Origin: Amphritea japonica ATCC BAA-1530
GTDB taxonomy: Bacteria > Pseudomonadota > Gammaproteobacteria > Pseudomonadales > Balneatricaceae
Assembly: GCF_016592435.1 (NCBI RefSeq)
Contig: NZ_AP014545.1
Span: 2,860,693-2,924,692 of the forward strand
Length of the DNA: 64,000 bases
Direction: 5' to 3'
The translations under genes and the position numbers were made by a program. Each line of letters begins with the position of its first letter. The stretch's first letter is position 1. The notes beneath the pieces are model-generated. The model was not told the origin of the DNA. It saw only the letters and a program-made list of their open reading frames with translations, and did no database searches. Shown here one piece after another: positions 63,589 through 64,000 of this stretch.

Positions 63589-63614
63589 GTCCCCTTCTAA
63601 ATAAGATTGCTCAA

Positions 63615-64000
63615 TCAAATATCAGGCAACCTGCGGCCAAGAATTCGTTGTAACGTGCCATCTTTCGTCACTAAATGATGCTTCACGGATGCCGCTACAT
63701 GAAGTGCGACAGCAGCCATCATAACGTTACCTCCCAGACCATGCATGACATGGCCAAGCTCTCCCAGCAACTCATTCTCATCACCACTGGCGATCAGTTC
63801 AAATCCAAAAACGGCAACGGCGTGACCGCCACCAACTGACATCAGAATGCCGGAAACGGGCATCATCACCGTACCCGCCAACAGAATTACGTGAACAACC
63901 GTCGTCACTTTTTCCTGCCATGCAGCAACCGGCGTCAGACGTTCAGGCAAACGATTACGGATGCGCCATACCAGACGATATAGTGCGACAACCAGTACCA
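63615..64000 (-). CDS. cytochrome b561 family protein, C-terminal part (runs off window)
   Basis: About 128 codons are visible and the frame stays open to 64000 (LYRLVWRIRNRLPERLTP precedes the first possible internal start), so the N-terminus lies outside. Histidines in KVTTVVHVILLAG and VALHVAASVKHH are the expected haem ligands of helices 3 and 4. Same family as 31896-32462. Confidence 0.82.
   Translation of the reverse strand, partial: VLVVALYRLVWRIRNRLPERLTPVAAWQEKVTTVVHVILLAGTVMMPVSGILMSVGGGHAVAVFGFELIASGDENELLGELGHVMHGLGGNVMMAAVALHVAASVKHHLVTKDGTLQRILGRRLPDI

Overview
The window is chromosomal DNA of a heterotrophic marine-type gammaproteobacterium, most likely Oceanospirillales-like. 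That placement is inferred from gene content (FtsA/FtsZ, RmuC, YdbH-YnbE-YdbL, RsgA2-type GTPase, LpxR, many LysR regulators) and not from a phylogeny. There is no phage, insertion sequence, CRISPR array or plasmid core in view. One tRNA gene, tRNA-Ser(GGA), is present.

Region by region. 1-11.5 kb is a visibly A+T-richer, loosely packed block. It holds the tail of an acyl-CoA synthetase, a LysR regulator with a pirin, a DoxX-like protein and a nitroreductase, and then a fatty-acid-degradation set: FadB-like protein, enoyl-CoA hydratase/isomerase, thiolase and an AraC-type regulator. 11.5-15.7 kb carries tRNA-Ser and an ftsA-ftsZ pair that stands apart from the rest of the division cluster, preceded by about 590 bp of very A+T-rich DNA with phased repeats and palindromes. 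15.7-24.6 kb holds a gamma-glutamylcyclotransferase-like gene, rmuC, a methyltransferase, and the envelope genes ydbH-ynbE-ydbL followed by a DsbB-like protein and an LpxR lipid A deacylase. 25-30.3 kb has a copper-type TonB receptor divergent from a lone gcvP.

30.5-36.8 kb is a run of small redox and detoxification units (GST, cytochrome b561, pirin, isochorismatase) paired with LysR regulators, with inverted repeats in some of the shared promoters. 36.9-42.1 kb contains an RsgA-type ribosome-assembly GTPase behind an apparent leader-peptide attenuator, a MoxR ATPase/VWA pair and an RhlE-like helicase. 42.2-47.0 kb holds a desaturase, a cysteine-dioxygenase-like protein, a LysR/GST pair and a flavin-binding protein. 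47.3-52.4 kb is sbcCD. 52.5-59.9 kb includes a TRIC-type channel, a 2-oxoglutarate oxygenase, a GNAT protein, an AraC regulator, a lone extradiol dioxygenase and a NitT/TauT-type ABC transporter. 60-64 kb holds an M23 peptidase, a eukaryotic-type HisA overlapping an SGNH hydrolase lipoprotein, and the end of a cytochrome b561.

The most interesting signal is 5' of the RsgA-type gene (37962-38166). A TTGACA promoter is followed by a strong Shine-Dalgarno, an 11-codon ORF (MIVVKTFRAVR) and a chain of mutually exclusive stems ending next to the GTPase ribosome binding site, which is the layout of a ribosome-sensing attenuator. Second in interest are the yeast-His6-like HisA, the phased repeats upstream of the detached ftsAZ pair, a decayed 3' copy of the VWA gene about 4 kb from the intact one, and a 25-bp box shared by a LysR gene and a nitroreductase gene.
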